Source of the DNA: Mesorhizobium sp. WSM4311
GTDB taxonomy: Bacteria > Pseudomonadota > Alphaproteobacteria > Rhizobiales > Rhizobiaceae
NCBI RefSeq assembly: GCF_002295115.1
Contig: NZ_NSFV01000007.1
Coordinates: forward strand, 1 to 64,000
Direction: 5' to 3'
DNA length: 64,000 bases
Part shown: positions 35,114 to 43,738 of the stretch, one piece after another
Layout: every line of letters begins with the position of its first letter
Numbering within the stretch: the stretch's first letter is position 1
Position numbers and translations under genes: made by a program
The notes under the pieces: model-generated
Seen by the model: only the letters and a program-made list of their open reading frames with translations
Told to the model about the DNA's origin: nothing
The model's database searches: none

Positions 35114-36280
35114 ATGAATTTCGTGTTCTTCTCGCCGCATTTTCCGACCAACGGCGCCGATTTCTGCGACCGGCTGAAGAAGGCCGGTGCCACCGTGCTC
35201 GGCATTGGCGATGCGCCCTATGACGTGCTGGACGGCAGGCTGAAGGCAGCGCTTTCGGAATATTACCGCGTCGCCGACATGGAGGACTACGATCCGGTGT
35301 TCCGGGCGATGGGGCATTTCATCCACAAATGGGGCCGCATCGACCGGTTCGAATCGCTCAACGAACACTGGCTGGAGCTGGAGGCCAACATCCGCACCGA
35401 CTTCAACATCTACGGCACCAAGCTCGATTTCGTGAAGAACCTGAAGCGCAAGAGCCGCATGCGCGCCTTCTTCCGCAAGAGCGGCGTCGAGACCATCGCG
35501 CAGCGCAAATGCTCCGACCGCGCCGGCGCGATGACCTTCATCCGGCGCGTCGGCTACCCGGTGGTGGTGAAGCCCGATAGCGGCTCAGGCGCCTCGAATA
35601 CCTTCAAGATCTCCAACACAGGGGAGCTCGACCAGTTCTTCCGGGACAAGCCCGAGGACGTGACCTTCGTCATGGAGCAGTTCATCGAGGGGCTGGTGGT
35701 GACCTATGACGGGCTGGTCAACCGCGACGGCGAGGTGGTGCTGGCGGCCAGCCACCGCTACGACCAGAGCGTCATGGAGGTGGTCAACAAGGACCGCCAT
35801 ATGAGCTACACCTGCTTTCCCCATATCAGGCCAGCGGTCGAGGAGGCCGGCCGCAAGATCCTGAAGGCGTTCGACGTGCGCGAGCGCTTCTTCCACATCG
35901 AGCTGTTCGAGACCAGGGACGACCGGATCATCGCGCTGGAGGTCAACATGCGGCCGCCCGGCGCCTGGATGACCGACGCCATCAACTACACGTTCGACAT
36001 CGACGTCTACGCGGCATGGGCCGACATGGTGGTCAAGGATGCCGCCGGCGGACCCTATGAGGGCAAGTATTTCACCGCCTATGCCAGCCGCAAGCGGCAC
36101 CTCCACTATTTGCACAGCCACGAGGACGTGCTAGCGGCGCACCGCGACAAGATCGTCCACCATCAGGCCATCGAAGAGGTTTTCAGCCGCGCCATGGGAA
36201 ATTACGCCTACCAGATGCGCTCGAAGGATCAGGCGGCGCTGCGCGAGGCGGTTGCCTATATCCACGCGGAAAAGGCCTGA
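35114..36280 (+). CDS. ATP-grasp carboxylate-amine ligase-like protein
   Basis: 388 residues from ATG 35114. The ATP-grasp fold is visible: FIRRVGYPVVVKPDSGSGAS for the first ATP-binding strand and glycine loop, VTFVMEQFIEGLVVTYDGLV, and the metal-ligand segment FFHIELFETRDDRIIALEVNMRPPG. The preceding NTPase-like N-terminus (FVFFSPHFPTNGADFCDRLK) is that of CARNS-like amino acid ligases. It would join a carboxylate to an amine via acyl phosphate. The esterase gene follows after 4 bp and a broken SnoaL-like gene overlaps that one. Substrates are unknown. Confidence 0.82.
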   Translation: MNFVFFSPHFPTNGADFCDRLKKAGATVLGIGDAPYDVLDGRLKAALSEYYRVADMEDYDPVFRAMGHFIHKWGRIDRFESLNEHWLELEANIRTDFNIYGTKLDFVKNLKRKSRMRAFFRKSGVETIAQRKCSDRAGAMTFIRRVGYPVVVKPDSGSGASNTFKISNTGELDQFFRDKPEDVTFVMEQFIEGLVVTYDGLVNRDGEVVLAASHRYDQSVMEVVNKDRHMSYTCFPHIRPAVEEAGRKILKAFDVRERFFHIELFETRDDRIIALEVNMRPPGAWMTDAINYTFDIDVYAAWADMVVKDAAGGPYEGKYFTAYASRKRHLHYLHSHEDVLAAHRDKIVHHQAIEEVFSRAMGNYAYQMRSKDQAALREAVAYIHAEKA

Positions 36281-36284
36281 GGCG

Positions 36285-37061
36285 ATGGACATCTCCTATC
36301 ACAAGCATTTCTCCGGCAAGCTCGGCCGCGACATGGAATACAAGCGCTACGGGCATGCCGGCCGACCCGTGGTGGTGTTCCCGACCTCGCAGGGGCGGTT
36401 CTACCAGTTCGAGGATTCCGGTGGCGTCGGCGCATTGGCCGAGTTCATCGACACCGGCCGTATCCAGCTGTTCACGGTCGACGGCATCGATTCGGAATCC
36501 TTCTTCGACAAGCATGCCGACGCCGCGCATCGCATCGGCCGCCACGAGGCCTATTTCCGCTATGTGCGCGAGGAGGCGCTGCCGGAAATCCTCTCCACCG
36601 CATCGGCCGCCAATGGCGGGCGCAGGCTGAAGCCCTTGTTTTCAGGCTGTTCGATGGGCGGCTACCATTCCTCGAATTTCGTCTTCCGCTTTCCGGAACT
36701 GGCAAGCGGCGTCATTTCGCTGTCGGGGGTCTATTCGGCCCGCGATTTCTTCGGCAAGGCGCTGGAGGGCGACATCTTCTACAACTCGCCGCTCGATTAC
36801 CTGCCCGGCATCGTCGATCCGAAGCTTTTGGCCCGGCTGAAGGCGCTGCGGCTGATCTTTTGCTGCGGGCAGGGCGCCTGGGAAGAACGCATGCTGGTCG
36901 AGACGCGCCAGCTGGAACAGATCCTGCGCGACAAATCCATTCCCGCCTGGGTCGACTATTGGGGCGGCGACGTCAGCCATGACTGGCCGTGGTGGCACAA
37001 GCAACTGGTCTATTTCTTCGGCCGCTGGCTGGATGATGATCTGATGCACAGGTTGGACTGA
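36285..37061 (+). CDS. esterase family protein (paired with ATP-grasp gene)
   Basis: 258 residues. An alpha/beta-hydrolase of the esterase D/PF00756 type: the nucleophile elbow is PLFSGCSMGGYHSSNF, the oxyanion side GRPVVVFPTSQGRFYQFED, and the probable catalytic His lies in YWGGDVSHDWPWWHKQLVYF. No signal peptide, so cytoplasmic. It follows the ATP-grasp gene by 4 bp, a tight operon. The pair could form and then process or hydrolyse an amide or ester bond. Its stop overlaps the ATG of the SnoaL-like pseudogene (TGATG). Confidence 0.82.
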   Translation: MDISYHKHFSGKLGRDMEYKRYGHAGRPVVVFPTSQGRFYQFEDSGGVGALAEFIDTGRIQLFTVDGIDSESFFDKHADAAHRIGRHEAYFRYVREEALPEILSTASAANGGRRLKPLFSGCSMGGYHSSNFVFRFPELASGVISLSGVYSARDFFGKALEGDIFYNSPLDYLPGIVDPKLLARLKALRLIFCCGQGAWEERMLVETRQLEQILRDKSIPAWVDYWGGDVSHDWPWWHKQLVYFFGRWLDDDLMHRLD

Positions 37062-37376
37062 TGACCACGCCCGACGCGATCCGCCGCCTTGTCCAAGCCA
37101 CCAATGCCGGCGATACCGAAGCCTTCTAGCCGCATCTAGCGACGATGCTTTCCTGAGCGACCGGGGTCGCGATTTCCGTGGCCGCGACGGGATCGCTCGG
37201 TGGAACCTGTCGGACAATATCGGCGTCCAGTCCAACCTTCGCATCGTACGCGTCGCGCAACGCGACGGCGTCTATCATGCCCGCGTCGCCGTGACGGGCA
37301 ACGGCTTCAAACGGCGAGGGCGACATGCCCTTTCACGCTGGACGGCGATCGGATCGCAAGCCCGGTCATCAGCTGA
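37061..37376 (+). pseudogene. SnoaL/NTF2-like protein remnant
   Basis: The ATG at 37061 starts MTTPDAIRRLVQATNAGDTEAF, typical of a SnoaL-like N-terminus, and meets TAG at 37127. A shifted frame then encodes DDAFLSDRGRDFRGRDGIAR and QRDGVYHARVAVTGNGF, and another gives LDGDRIASPVIS and TGA 37374-37376. At least one nonsense codon and two frameshifts interrupt about 105 codons. It was the third gene of the ATP-grasp/esterase operon. Confidence 0.75.
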
Positions 37377-37422
37377 AGACCGGATGCGTCAAGGCGCCTT
37401 CCCGCGGTTTCGTCCGAAAATA

Positions 37423-37437
37423 TGACTGTCATAATCA
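37423..37437. promoter_or_regulatory. iron-responsive operator (TGA-N9-TCA) before the siderophore reductase gene
   Basis: TGACTGTCATAATCA matches TGA-N9-TCA, the motif bound by RirA in rhizobia. It lies 98 bp before the SIP gene start at 37535. A second exact match precedes the TonB receptor at 41997-42011. Confidence 0.65.
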
Positions 37438-37534
37438 TGTTTTAGTGGCAATGCCGCCGGCGCTGTGGCATGCCGACGCTTGTCGACACCGAGCTTCAGC
37501 CGGTGTCGCTGCACTCGGTGTGGAAAGGCCGACG

Positions 37535-38608
37535 ATGAAGCCCTTGAGCGCGCAAACTCGTATCCAAAGCGAAGGCATCTGCGCGGTGATGGACAGGCTG
37601 TGCGCTGAGCATAGCGACTATGAGATCGACACCGGCGTTGTCGGCCAATGGGAATTGCGCACGCATTACGGCTCGTTGAATGCCTCGTTCGAGGACGGTG
37701 GCGTGCTGATCCGCGTCGCGGCGGAGGACGAGACCTGCCTCTCCTACATGAAGATGATCTTGGCTGGCCACATCGCCGCGCATCTGCGCACGACCGAAGG
37801 GTTGCGCTGGCATGGCGACGGCGCGGATGCCGGCACGCCGGTGTTCTTCCGCGAGATTTCGGTCCTGTCCTCGACGCGATTGTCGCCGCATATGCAGCGC
37901 CTGCGTTTCTCAGGCCGCGACCTCGACCGCTTCAGCCATGGCGGATTTCATGTCCGGCTTCTGCTGCCGCCGACCGGACGGCAAGCGGTCTGGCCGACCA
38001 TGGGTGCCGACGGCCTGATCGTCTGGCCGTCCGGCGAGGATGCGCTGACCGTGCGGGTCTACACGATTCGCGCGCTGGACGTGACCGAGGGCTGGCTCGA
38101 CATCGACTTCGTGCTGCATCCTGGTGCCGAGACGCTGGCCGCGGCCTTCGCGCTGGATGCGCGGAGCGGCGACGTCATCGGCATGATCGGCCCCGGCGGC
38201 GGCGGCTTGCCCGAGGCATCGAACCTGCTTCTGCTGGGCGACGATACCGCGCTTCCGGCGATCGGCCGGATGCTGGAAGAGCTTGCGCCGTCCGCTCGCG
38301 CCGAAGCCATCATCGAGGTCGATGGTCCGCGAGACCGGATGGCGCTGGCGGCGGGCAACAACATCGCCGTCCGCTGGCTTTACCGGCATGGCCGCGAAGC
38401 GGGCGGCGCCGGCCTGCTGCCCGCGGCGCTGCGTGAGCGTGGTCCCGCGGCCGACGATCTCTATGTCTGGGCCGGGTGCGAGTTCGCGGACTTCCGAGAA
38501 ATCCGCAGCATCGTGCGCAAGGGATGGGACCTGTCGCGCGACCGGCACCTGGTCACCGCCTATTGGCGCCGAGACGCGCAAGGCAAGGACGGGGCCGGCG
38601 AGGAATAG
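37535..38608 (+). CDS. siderophore-interacting protein (ferric-siderophore reductase) with DUF2218 domain
   Basis: 357 residues from ATG 37535, with GGAAAGG upstream. Residues 1-95 match DUF2218 (SYMKMILAGHIAAHLRTTEG). The rest is the SIP/FAD-binding ferredoxin-reductase type: flavin motif TVRVYTIRALDVTEGWLDID, GDVIGMIGPGGGGLPEASNL, NAD(P)-binding TALPAIGRMLEEL and the terminal YVWAGCEFADFREIRSIVRK with the catalytic GC-E pattern. It reduces Fe(III) in the cytoplasm to free it from siderophore. An iron-responsive operator lies upstream. Convergent with the importer gene (8 bp between stops). Confidence 0.9.
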   Translation: MKPLSAQTRIQSEGICAVMDRLCAEHSDYEIDTGVVGQWELRTHYGSLNASFEDGGVLIRVAAEDETCLSYMKMILAGHIAAHLRTTEGLRWHGDGADAGTPVFFREISVLSSTRLSPHMQRLRFSGRDLDRFSHGGFHVRLLLPPTGRQAVWPTMGADGLIVWPSGEDALTVRVYTIRALDVTEGWLDIDFVLHPGAETLAAAFALDARSGDVIGMIGPGGGGLPEASNLLLLGDDTALPAIGRMLEELAPSARAEAIIEVDGPRDRMALAAGNNIAVRWLYRHGREAGGAGLLPAALRERGPAADDLYVWAGCEFADFREIRSIVRKGWDLSRDRHLVTAYWRRDAQGKDGAGEE

Positions 38609-38616
38609 CGCTGTCT

Positions 38617-39834
38617 TCAGTCGCGGTCGCTGACCATGGCGATCGCCGGCGCCGCCAGCAGCGCGACCACGCCGGCGCCGCCGAACAGCGCGCCATAGCC
38701 GAGATGTTGCGCCACATAGCCGGCCAGGACGCCGCCCGCCATGCTGACCAATGCGTCCATGCATTGGAAAAGCGTGAAATCGACGCCCGCCTGCCTCGGG
38801 TCCGACCAGCGCATGAACTGCGCATAAAGCGCCACGAAGCCGAGCGCCATGATGCCCGAGGAACTCAGCATCGCTATCGCCATCAGCGGACCCGCCGGGA
38901 AAGTGCCCGAAAGCGCGAAGGCCGAGAGGGTGAATAGCGATCCGGCCTGCAGGACGAGCGCCAGGACAAGCACACTGCGCGTGCCCAGCCATCGCACGAG
39001 AGCACCGCCGGCAAGCGCGGCCGCGACGCCGAGGATCATGCTGCCGGCGCCGTTGACCAGCCCGATGGTGGCAAGGCTGAGCCCGGCATCGATCAGAAAC
39101 GGACCGAGCATGGCCAGCGCCGCCTTCTGCGCCAGAACGTAGATCGCCGATGCCGCAAGGCCGCGGCGTATCTGCGGGCGCCGCAACGCCGCGGCGAGCG
39201 CAGGAACGTGTTCGCGCATTTCCTCGCGCGATCGGCTGGCGATGCCGAGCAGGAAGGGAAGGCCGAGCAACACCAGCAGCGAGGCCATGGCCGAAACCGC
39301 CGCGCGCCAGCCATGGATTTCGACCAGATAGAGGAAAAGGCCGGCGCCGATCGCCGAGCCGAAATAAGCACCGCCGACCTGGGCGGCATTGCCCCAGCCG
39401 AGATTTTCCCCGGCAAGGTTCTGCACCGCAAAACCGTCGCAGGCGATGTCGACGGTAGAGGCCGCAAAGGCAACGACTGTCAGGCAGGCAATCACGGGCC
39501 AGAAGGCGGTGGGGCCGAGCTGGGCAACGGCCAGCAATCCGGCGATGGAAACCAGGCCGCCGACAAGGACGATCGCGCCCGTGCGGTTTTCGCCGGTCGG
39601 CGGAAGGCGGTGGCGCTCCACCGCCGGTGACCACAGGAACTTCAGCGCCCATGGCAGGGCGATCAGGGTGAGCAGGCCGATGCGGTCGAGCGGCAGGCCC
39701 TGGTCGCGCATCACGGCCGGCAGGCCGGTCCAGGTGATGCCGCCGATCACGCTCTGCGCGACATAGAGGCCGCCGATCGCCGCGACGACGGCGGCCGGCG
39801 ACGACGCGGCCTGGTTTGGGACCGAGACCGACAT
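38617..39834 (-). CDS. RhtX/FptX-type inner-membrane siderophore importer (MFS)
   Basis: 405 residues, twelve hydrophobic segments. Family features: GLYVAQSVIGGITWTGLPAV at the N-terminus and FVALYAQFMRWSDPRQAGVDFTLFQ-like C-terminal sequence, as in RhtX of Sinorhizobium and FptX of Pseudomonas, which import ferric siderophores in one step. Start ATG 39834 overlaps the TonB receptor stop by one base (TGATG), so the two are co-translated. The frame open to 39903 lies inside the receptor gene. Same iron-regulated operon as the receptor. Confidence 0.85.
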   Translation of the reverse strand: MSVSVPNQAASSPAAVVAAIGGLYVAQSVIGGITWTGLPAVMRDQGLPLDRIGLLTLIALPWALKFLWSPAVERHRLPPTGENRTGAIVLVGGLVSIAGLLAVAQLGPTAFWPVIACLTVVAFAASTVDIACDGFAVQNLAGENLGWGNAAQVGGAYFGSAIGAGLFLYLVEIHGWRAAVSAMASLLVLLGLPFLLGIASRSREEMREHVPALAAALRRPQIRRGLAASAIYVLAQKAALAMLGPFLIDAGLSLATIGLVNGAGSMILGVAAALAGGALVRWLGTRSVLVLALVLQAGSLFTLSAFALSGTFPAGPLMAIAMLSSSGIMALGFVALYAQFMRWSDPRQAGVDFTLFQCMDALVSMAGGVLAGYVAQHLGYGALFGGAGVVALLAAPAIAMVSDRD

Positions 39835-41945
39835 CAGAAGCGATAGCGCAGGCTGCCGAACAGCGAGCGGCCTTCGTCGCGGTAGCAATAGCCGGCCGAG
39901 CAAATCGTCTGCTGGTTGTCGAACAGGTTCTTGGCGTTGATCTGCAGCTTGACCCCTTCGAGCTTCGGACTGCGGTAGCCGAAGTCGTAGGACAGCGAGG
40001 TGTCGACGAAGGCGCGCGCGTCGTTCTCGAAAGTGTTGGCGTCGTCGCCGTAGCTCGCGCCGGCGAAGCGTACGCCGGCGCCGAGCCCGAGCCCTTCCAG
40101 CGTGCCGTTCTCGAATTGATAATGGCCCCAGAGCGACAGGATGTGGTTCGGCGTCGCCGACAATTCCTTGCTGTCGGTGCCCTCGGCGCCGCGTTCGATC
40201 TTCACGCGCAGATAGGTGTAGGAGGCGATGACGCTGAAACCGTTGTCCAACGAGGCATTGGCTTCCAGCTCGACGCCGCGCGAGTTCAGGTCGAGCTGGC
40301 GCTGCTTGTTGATGCCGGTCGAGGCGTCGAAGACGACGCCGTCCTTCTGGTCGATGTCGAACAGCGCGGCGCTGATCGTCGCGTTATGGTCGGGGATCTC
40401 GTATTTGACGCCGATCTCCTTCTGCGTGGCAATGGTCGGGCGGGCGACGCGGCCGACAGAACTCGAGACGTCGTCATAGACAAGGCCGATGTTCGGCGAG
40501 AAGGAGGTCGAATAATTGACATAGGGAATGATGCCCCATTCGGTCCGGTAAGACAGGCCGACGCGGCCGGAGAAGGCGCTGTCCTTCTGTTTCGACTGGC
40601 TGAAATCGGCCGCCGTTGAGGTGGTGTCGACCCAGTCGTAACGACCGCTGGTGAACAGGGTGAGATCGTTCCACTCCATCTGGTCGTGCAGGTAGACGCC
40701 GAGCTGGTTCATCTCCTGCCCGCCGGAATGCGGGACGGGGGCGGCCTCGATGTCGTCGACCGAGACGTAGGAAAGCCCGCTGCCGGCGTCATAGTCCGAC
40801 CAGGCATAGTCGATGCCGGCAATCGCGGTGTGCCTGACCGAGCCGGTATCGAATTCGAGTTGCGCCATGTTGTCGACGACGAAGTTCTTCATCGCCTCGG
40901 CGTAGTGGCCCCAATAGCGCTGCAGCGGCTGGTCGGCGCCGACCGAATAGTGGCCGCTGTATTCGATGTCTGAATCGACGGCGCTGTAGCGCAGGTTCTG
41001 GCGCACCGTCAGCCAGTCGTTGAAGCGATGCTCGAACTCGTAGCCGATGCGCCCCTGGTCCTGGGTGAAGTCGTTCCAGGCCGCGTCGCCCTCATAGACA
41101 TTCGACAGGACGCCATAGGCCGAATTGTAGAAGGCCGCGGTGCCGCCGGTGACGGACTTGGAATATTCGCCGAGGATGGTGAGTTTGGTGTCCTCGTCCG
41201 GCTTGAAGGTGACGGCCGGCGCCAGATAGAGCTTGTCGTCGGGATAGTCGGGCAGGCCGGTCTCGCTCAGGCGGCCAAGGCTGGTGAAGCGGTAGAGGAT
41301 GCTGCCGTCGTCGTTGACCGGGCCGGAGGCGTCGAGTGCCGCCTGGAAGCGGTTGTGTTCGCCGGCCAGCAACTCGATCTCGTGGAACGGCTCGTCCTTG
41401 GGCCGCTTGGTGACGACATTGACGATGCCACCCGGACCACTGACGCCGTAAAGCGAGGAGGCCGGACCCTTGAGGACGGTGACGCCCTCGATGCCGTAGG
41501 GCTCGGTCTTGAACCAGGCAGAGGGGCCGTTGTACTGGCGCAGCCCGTCGCGGAACATGCCGTTGTAGAAGGCCTGGAAGCCGCGCAGGAAGAAGGCGTC
41601 GTAGCGCGTATCGAAACCGAAGCTGTTGGGGTTGGCGCTGGCCGTGTAGCCCAGCGCGTCGTTCAGCGTGCGCGGCTTCTGGTCCTCGATCTGTTTTTGC
41701 GTGACGACCGAGACCGCCTGCGGGATCCTGGCAATCGGGGTGTCGGTCTTGGTGCCGATGCGGTCCTTCTTGGCGACGTAGCCGTCCTGTTTCAGGATCT
41801 CATTGCTCTCGGCTGTCACCTCGATCCGGTCGAGAATGGTGGCGTCGCCGCCATCCTGGGCAATTGCCGGCCAAGCATGGCAGAGGATGGCGCTGCCCGC
41901 CAGCAATGATAATCCCCGGCGCCATGTCCTCGACTGCTTCGACAT
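39834..41945 (-). CDS. TonB-dependent ferric siderophore receptor
   Basis: 703 residues from ATG 41945, with GGAGACAGG upstream. The signal peptide is RRGLSLLAGSAILCHAWPAIAQ, cut before DGGDAT. Plug domain: RIPQAVSVVTQKQIEDQKPR, then VTVLKGPASSLYGVSGPGGI. A 22-strand barrel follows, ending with GRSLFGSLRYRF, aromatic C-terminus for BAM insertion, and a Cys pair (ICSAGYCY). Overall pattern is that of FhuA/FoxA-type hydroxamate receptors, but ligand is not certain. RirA-type operator at 41997-42011 upstream; next gene in the operon is the importer. Confidence 0.92.
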   Translation of the reverse strand: MSKQSRTWRRGLSLLAGSAILCHAWPAIAQDGGDATILDRIEVTAESNEILKQDGYVAKKDRIGTKTDTPIARIPQAVSVVTQKQIEDQKPRTLNDALGYTASANPNSFGFDTRYDAFFLRGFQAFYNGMFRDGLRQYNGPSAWFKTEPYGIEGVTVLKGPASSLYGVSGPGGIVNVVTKRPKDEPFHEIELLAGEHNRFQAALDASGPVNDDGSILYRFTSLGRLSETGLPDYPDDKLYLAPAVTFKPDEDTKLTILGEYSKSVTGGTAAFYNSAYGVLSNVYEGDAAWNDFTQDQGRIGYEFEHRFNDWLTVRQNLRYSAVDSDIEYSGHYSVGADQPLQRYWGHYAEAMKNFVVDNMAQLEFDTGSVRHTAIAGIDYAWSDYDAGSGLSYVSVDDIEAAPVPHSGGQEMNQLGVYLHDQMEWNDLTLFTSGRYDWVDTTSTAADFSQSKQKDSAFSGRVGLSYRTEWGIIPYVNYSTSFSPNIGLVYDDVSSSVGRVARPTIATQKEIGVKYEIPDHNATISAALFDIDQKDGVVFDASTGINKQRQLDLNSRGVELEANASLDNGFSVIASYTYLRVKIERGAEGTDSKELSATPNHILSLWGHYQFENGTLEGLGLGAGVRFAGASYGDDANTFENDARAFVDTSLSYDFGYRSPKLEGVKLQINAKNLFDNQQTICSAGYCYRDEGRSLFGSLRYRF

Positions 41946-41996
41946 TAACCTGTCTCCAACTCTCATGTTTTGGTTGCGCTTCCGCGCTCTCAAATA

Positions 41997-42011
41997 TGAG
42001 TATAAGAGTCA
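41997..42011. promoter_or_regulatory. iron-responsive operator (TGA-N9-TCA) before the TonB receptor
   Basis: TGAGTATAAGAGTCA fits TGA-N9-TCA exactly, within the AT-rich stretch 41991-42020, 52 bp before the receptor start. With the site at 37423-37437 it links both iron transcription units to one regulator, most likely RirA. Confidence 0.7.
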
Positions 42012-42055
42012 AGTATTTTTTGACGCCTTGCCGGACTTGATGGCGTCACGTGGCG

Positions 42056-43591
42056 TCAGCCTTCCTGGCAGGCCGGGACAGGAGCAGCGTCTTGTTCCGG
42101 CGCCGAACCGCGACGCAGACCGAGGAAGACGACGATGGCGGTAAGCACGGTGATTGTCGCCAGCACGACCAGCAGCCGGTAGAAGGCCGTTTCGTAAGCA
42201 TGGACCAAGGCACTGGCGTCGGCCATTGGCAGACGCTGCGCTGTTTCGCCGATGTTGCCGGTTGCCAGCAGTTGCGCTGCCGCGGCCGCTTCGGTGGGCG
42301 AGGCCAGCCCTTGAACCCCGAGTTGCGTGGCGGTGAAACCAGACAGGGTCGCCATGACGATCGCCACCGCCACGCCCTCGCAAGCGACGCGGGTGGTGTT
42401 GAAGATGCCGACCGCCATGCCGGCGCGCTCCCTGGGCACGACGCTGACGGCAAGCCCGTCCATCAACCCCCAAGGCAAGGCGATGCCGACGCCGATCAGC
42501 ATCAGCGGGGCCACCAGTGCGACGGCGACCGGCGGCGTCAGGCTCAGCCAGACGAGCCCGGCGGCGGCGATGAGCAGGCCTGCGCCGCAGATCGTGGCCG
42601 GAGCGACCCAGCGCGCCAGCTGGCCGGCAAGCAAGGGCAGGATCAGCAGCGGCCCCGACAGGCAGATCATCAACTGCCCGGCCTGGATCTCGCTCATCCC
42701 TTCAATGCCGATGAAGCGGATCGGCAAAAGCACCAGCAGGACGACGAAGCCATAGGCGGGCGCCGCTGCCAGGAACTGGACGCCGACGAAGCGGGGAAAG
42801 CGAAACAGCGTGAGGTCGAGCATCGGCCTGCGCACGCGCCGCTCGACGATAACGAACGCAGCGAAGAACAGGGCGGCCGCCGCAAGCAGGGCGATGACGA
42901 TGGGGTCGGCCCAACCGCTCTGCGGCGCCTGCAGGACGCCATAGGTCAGCAAAGCCAGTGCGATCGTGAAAGTGCCGGCTCCCGCCCAGTCGAGGCCGGT
43001 CGCATCCGGGTCGCGCGATTCCCGGATGGTGCGCAGGCCCAGCAGCGCCGAGGCGATCGCCAGCACTGCCACCAGAAGAAAGATCGACCGCCAGCCGAAT
43101 GCGGAGATGAGCAGGCCGGAGGCGATCGGACCGAAGGCGAGACCGATGCCGAAACTGGTGCCGAGGAAGGAGAAGGCGCGCAGCCGCAGCTGCCCTTCGA
43201 ATTCCTGCGCAAGTGCGGAGGCGCCGCCGGCGAAAGCCAGGGCACTGCCGATGCCCTGCGCCGCCCTGAACATGTCGAACCAGACGATGCCGGGCGCCAG
43301 CATCGCACCGAGCGACGCCAGGACATAGAGGCAGAGGCCGGCGAGGAAGATGCGCTTGCGGCCGTGGTTGTCGGCCAGCGCTCCAGCCGCCATCAGGCTG
43401 GCGCCGAAGGTCAGCATGAAGGCGTTCGTCACCCAGTTGAGCGCGATCGGGCTGCCGCCGAGATCGGCCGCGATGCGGGAGAGCGCGACGGCCGGGCCGG
43501 TGAAGGTCAAGGGCATGGTCATCGCGGCAAGGCATACCGACAAGAGCATGAGCCATCGCTCGGCCGGGCCGGTTGAGGGGTTCGAGGTCAT
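42056..43591 (-). CDS. MFS drug/proton antiporter, DHA2 (14-TM) family
   Basis: 511 residues from ATG 43591, AGGA upstream. About 14 hydrophobic segments. Motif A in loop 2-3 is LADNHGRKRIFLAG and motif C-like GTSFGIGLAFGPIASGLLI marks exporters. EmrB/QacA-type pumps export lipophilic drugs or metabolites. Divergent from a LysR gene at 43739, the usual inducible arrangement. It is next to the siderophore receptor; export of a siderophore is possible but nothing in sequence shows it. Confidence 0.87.
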   Translation of the reverse strand: MTSNPSTGPAERWLMLLSVCLAAMTMPLTFTGPAVALSRIAADLGGSPIALNWVTNAFMLTFGASLMAAGALADNHGRKRIFLAGLCLYVLASLGAMLAPGIVWFDMFRAAQGIGSALAFAGGASALAQEFEGQLRLRAFSFLGTSFGIGLAFGPIASGLLISAFGWRSIFLLVAVLAIASALLGLRTIRESRDPDATGLDWAGAGTFTIALALLTYGVLQAPQSGWADPIVIALLAAAALFFAAFVIVERRVRRPMLDLTLFRFPRFVGVQFLAAAPAYGFVVLLVLLPIRFIGIEGMSEIQAGQLMICLSGPLLILPLLAGQLARWVAPATICGAGLLIAAAGLVWLSLTPPVAVALVAPLMLIGVGIALPWGLMDGLAVSVVPRERAGMAVGIFNTTRVACEGVAVAIVMATLSGFTATQLGVQGLASPTEAAAAAQLLATGNIGETAQRLPMADASALVHAYETAFYRLLVVLATITVLTAIVVFLGLRRGSAPEQDAAPVPACQEG

Positions 43592-43686
43592 GGATTTTCC
43601 TATCTGAAGCAGCATCCGCCGGCATGGGCGTGGGTCGCAGCGCCGGTCGCAACGACAAGATAGGTCGGCGGTCTTTCCGGAAAAAT

Positions 43687-43709
43687 GGTATTATATCTCC
43701 TGACATACC
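43687..43709. promoter_or_regulatory. inverted repeat in the MFS-LysR gap
   Basis: GGTAT and ATACC flank 13 bp of AT-rich sequence in the 147-bp gap between the divergent DHA2 and LysR genes, 30 bp before the LysR start. Spacing and position suit a LysR recognition site. Short arms make it tentative. Confidence 0.35.
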
Positions 43710-43738
43710 GGACTGAAGCGCTCGAATGGAAGACTACG

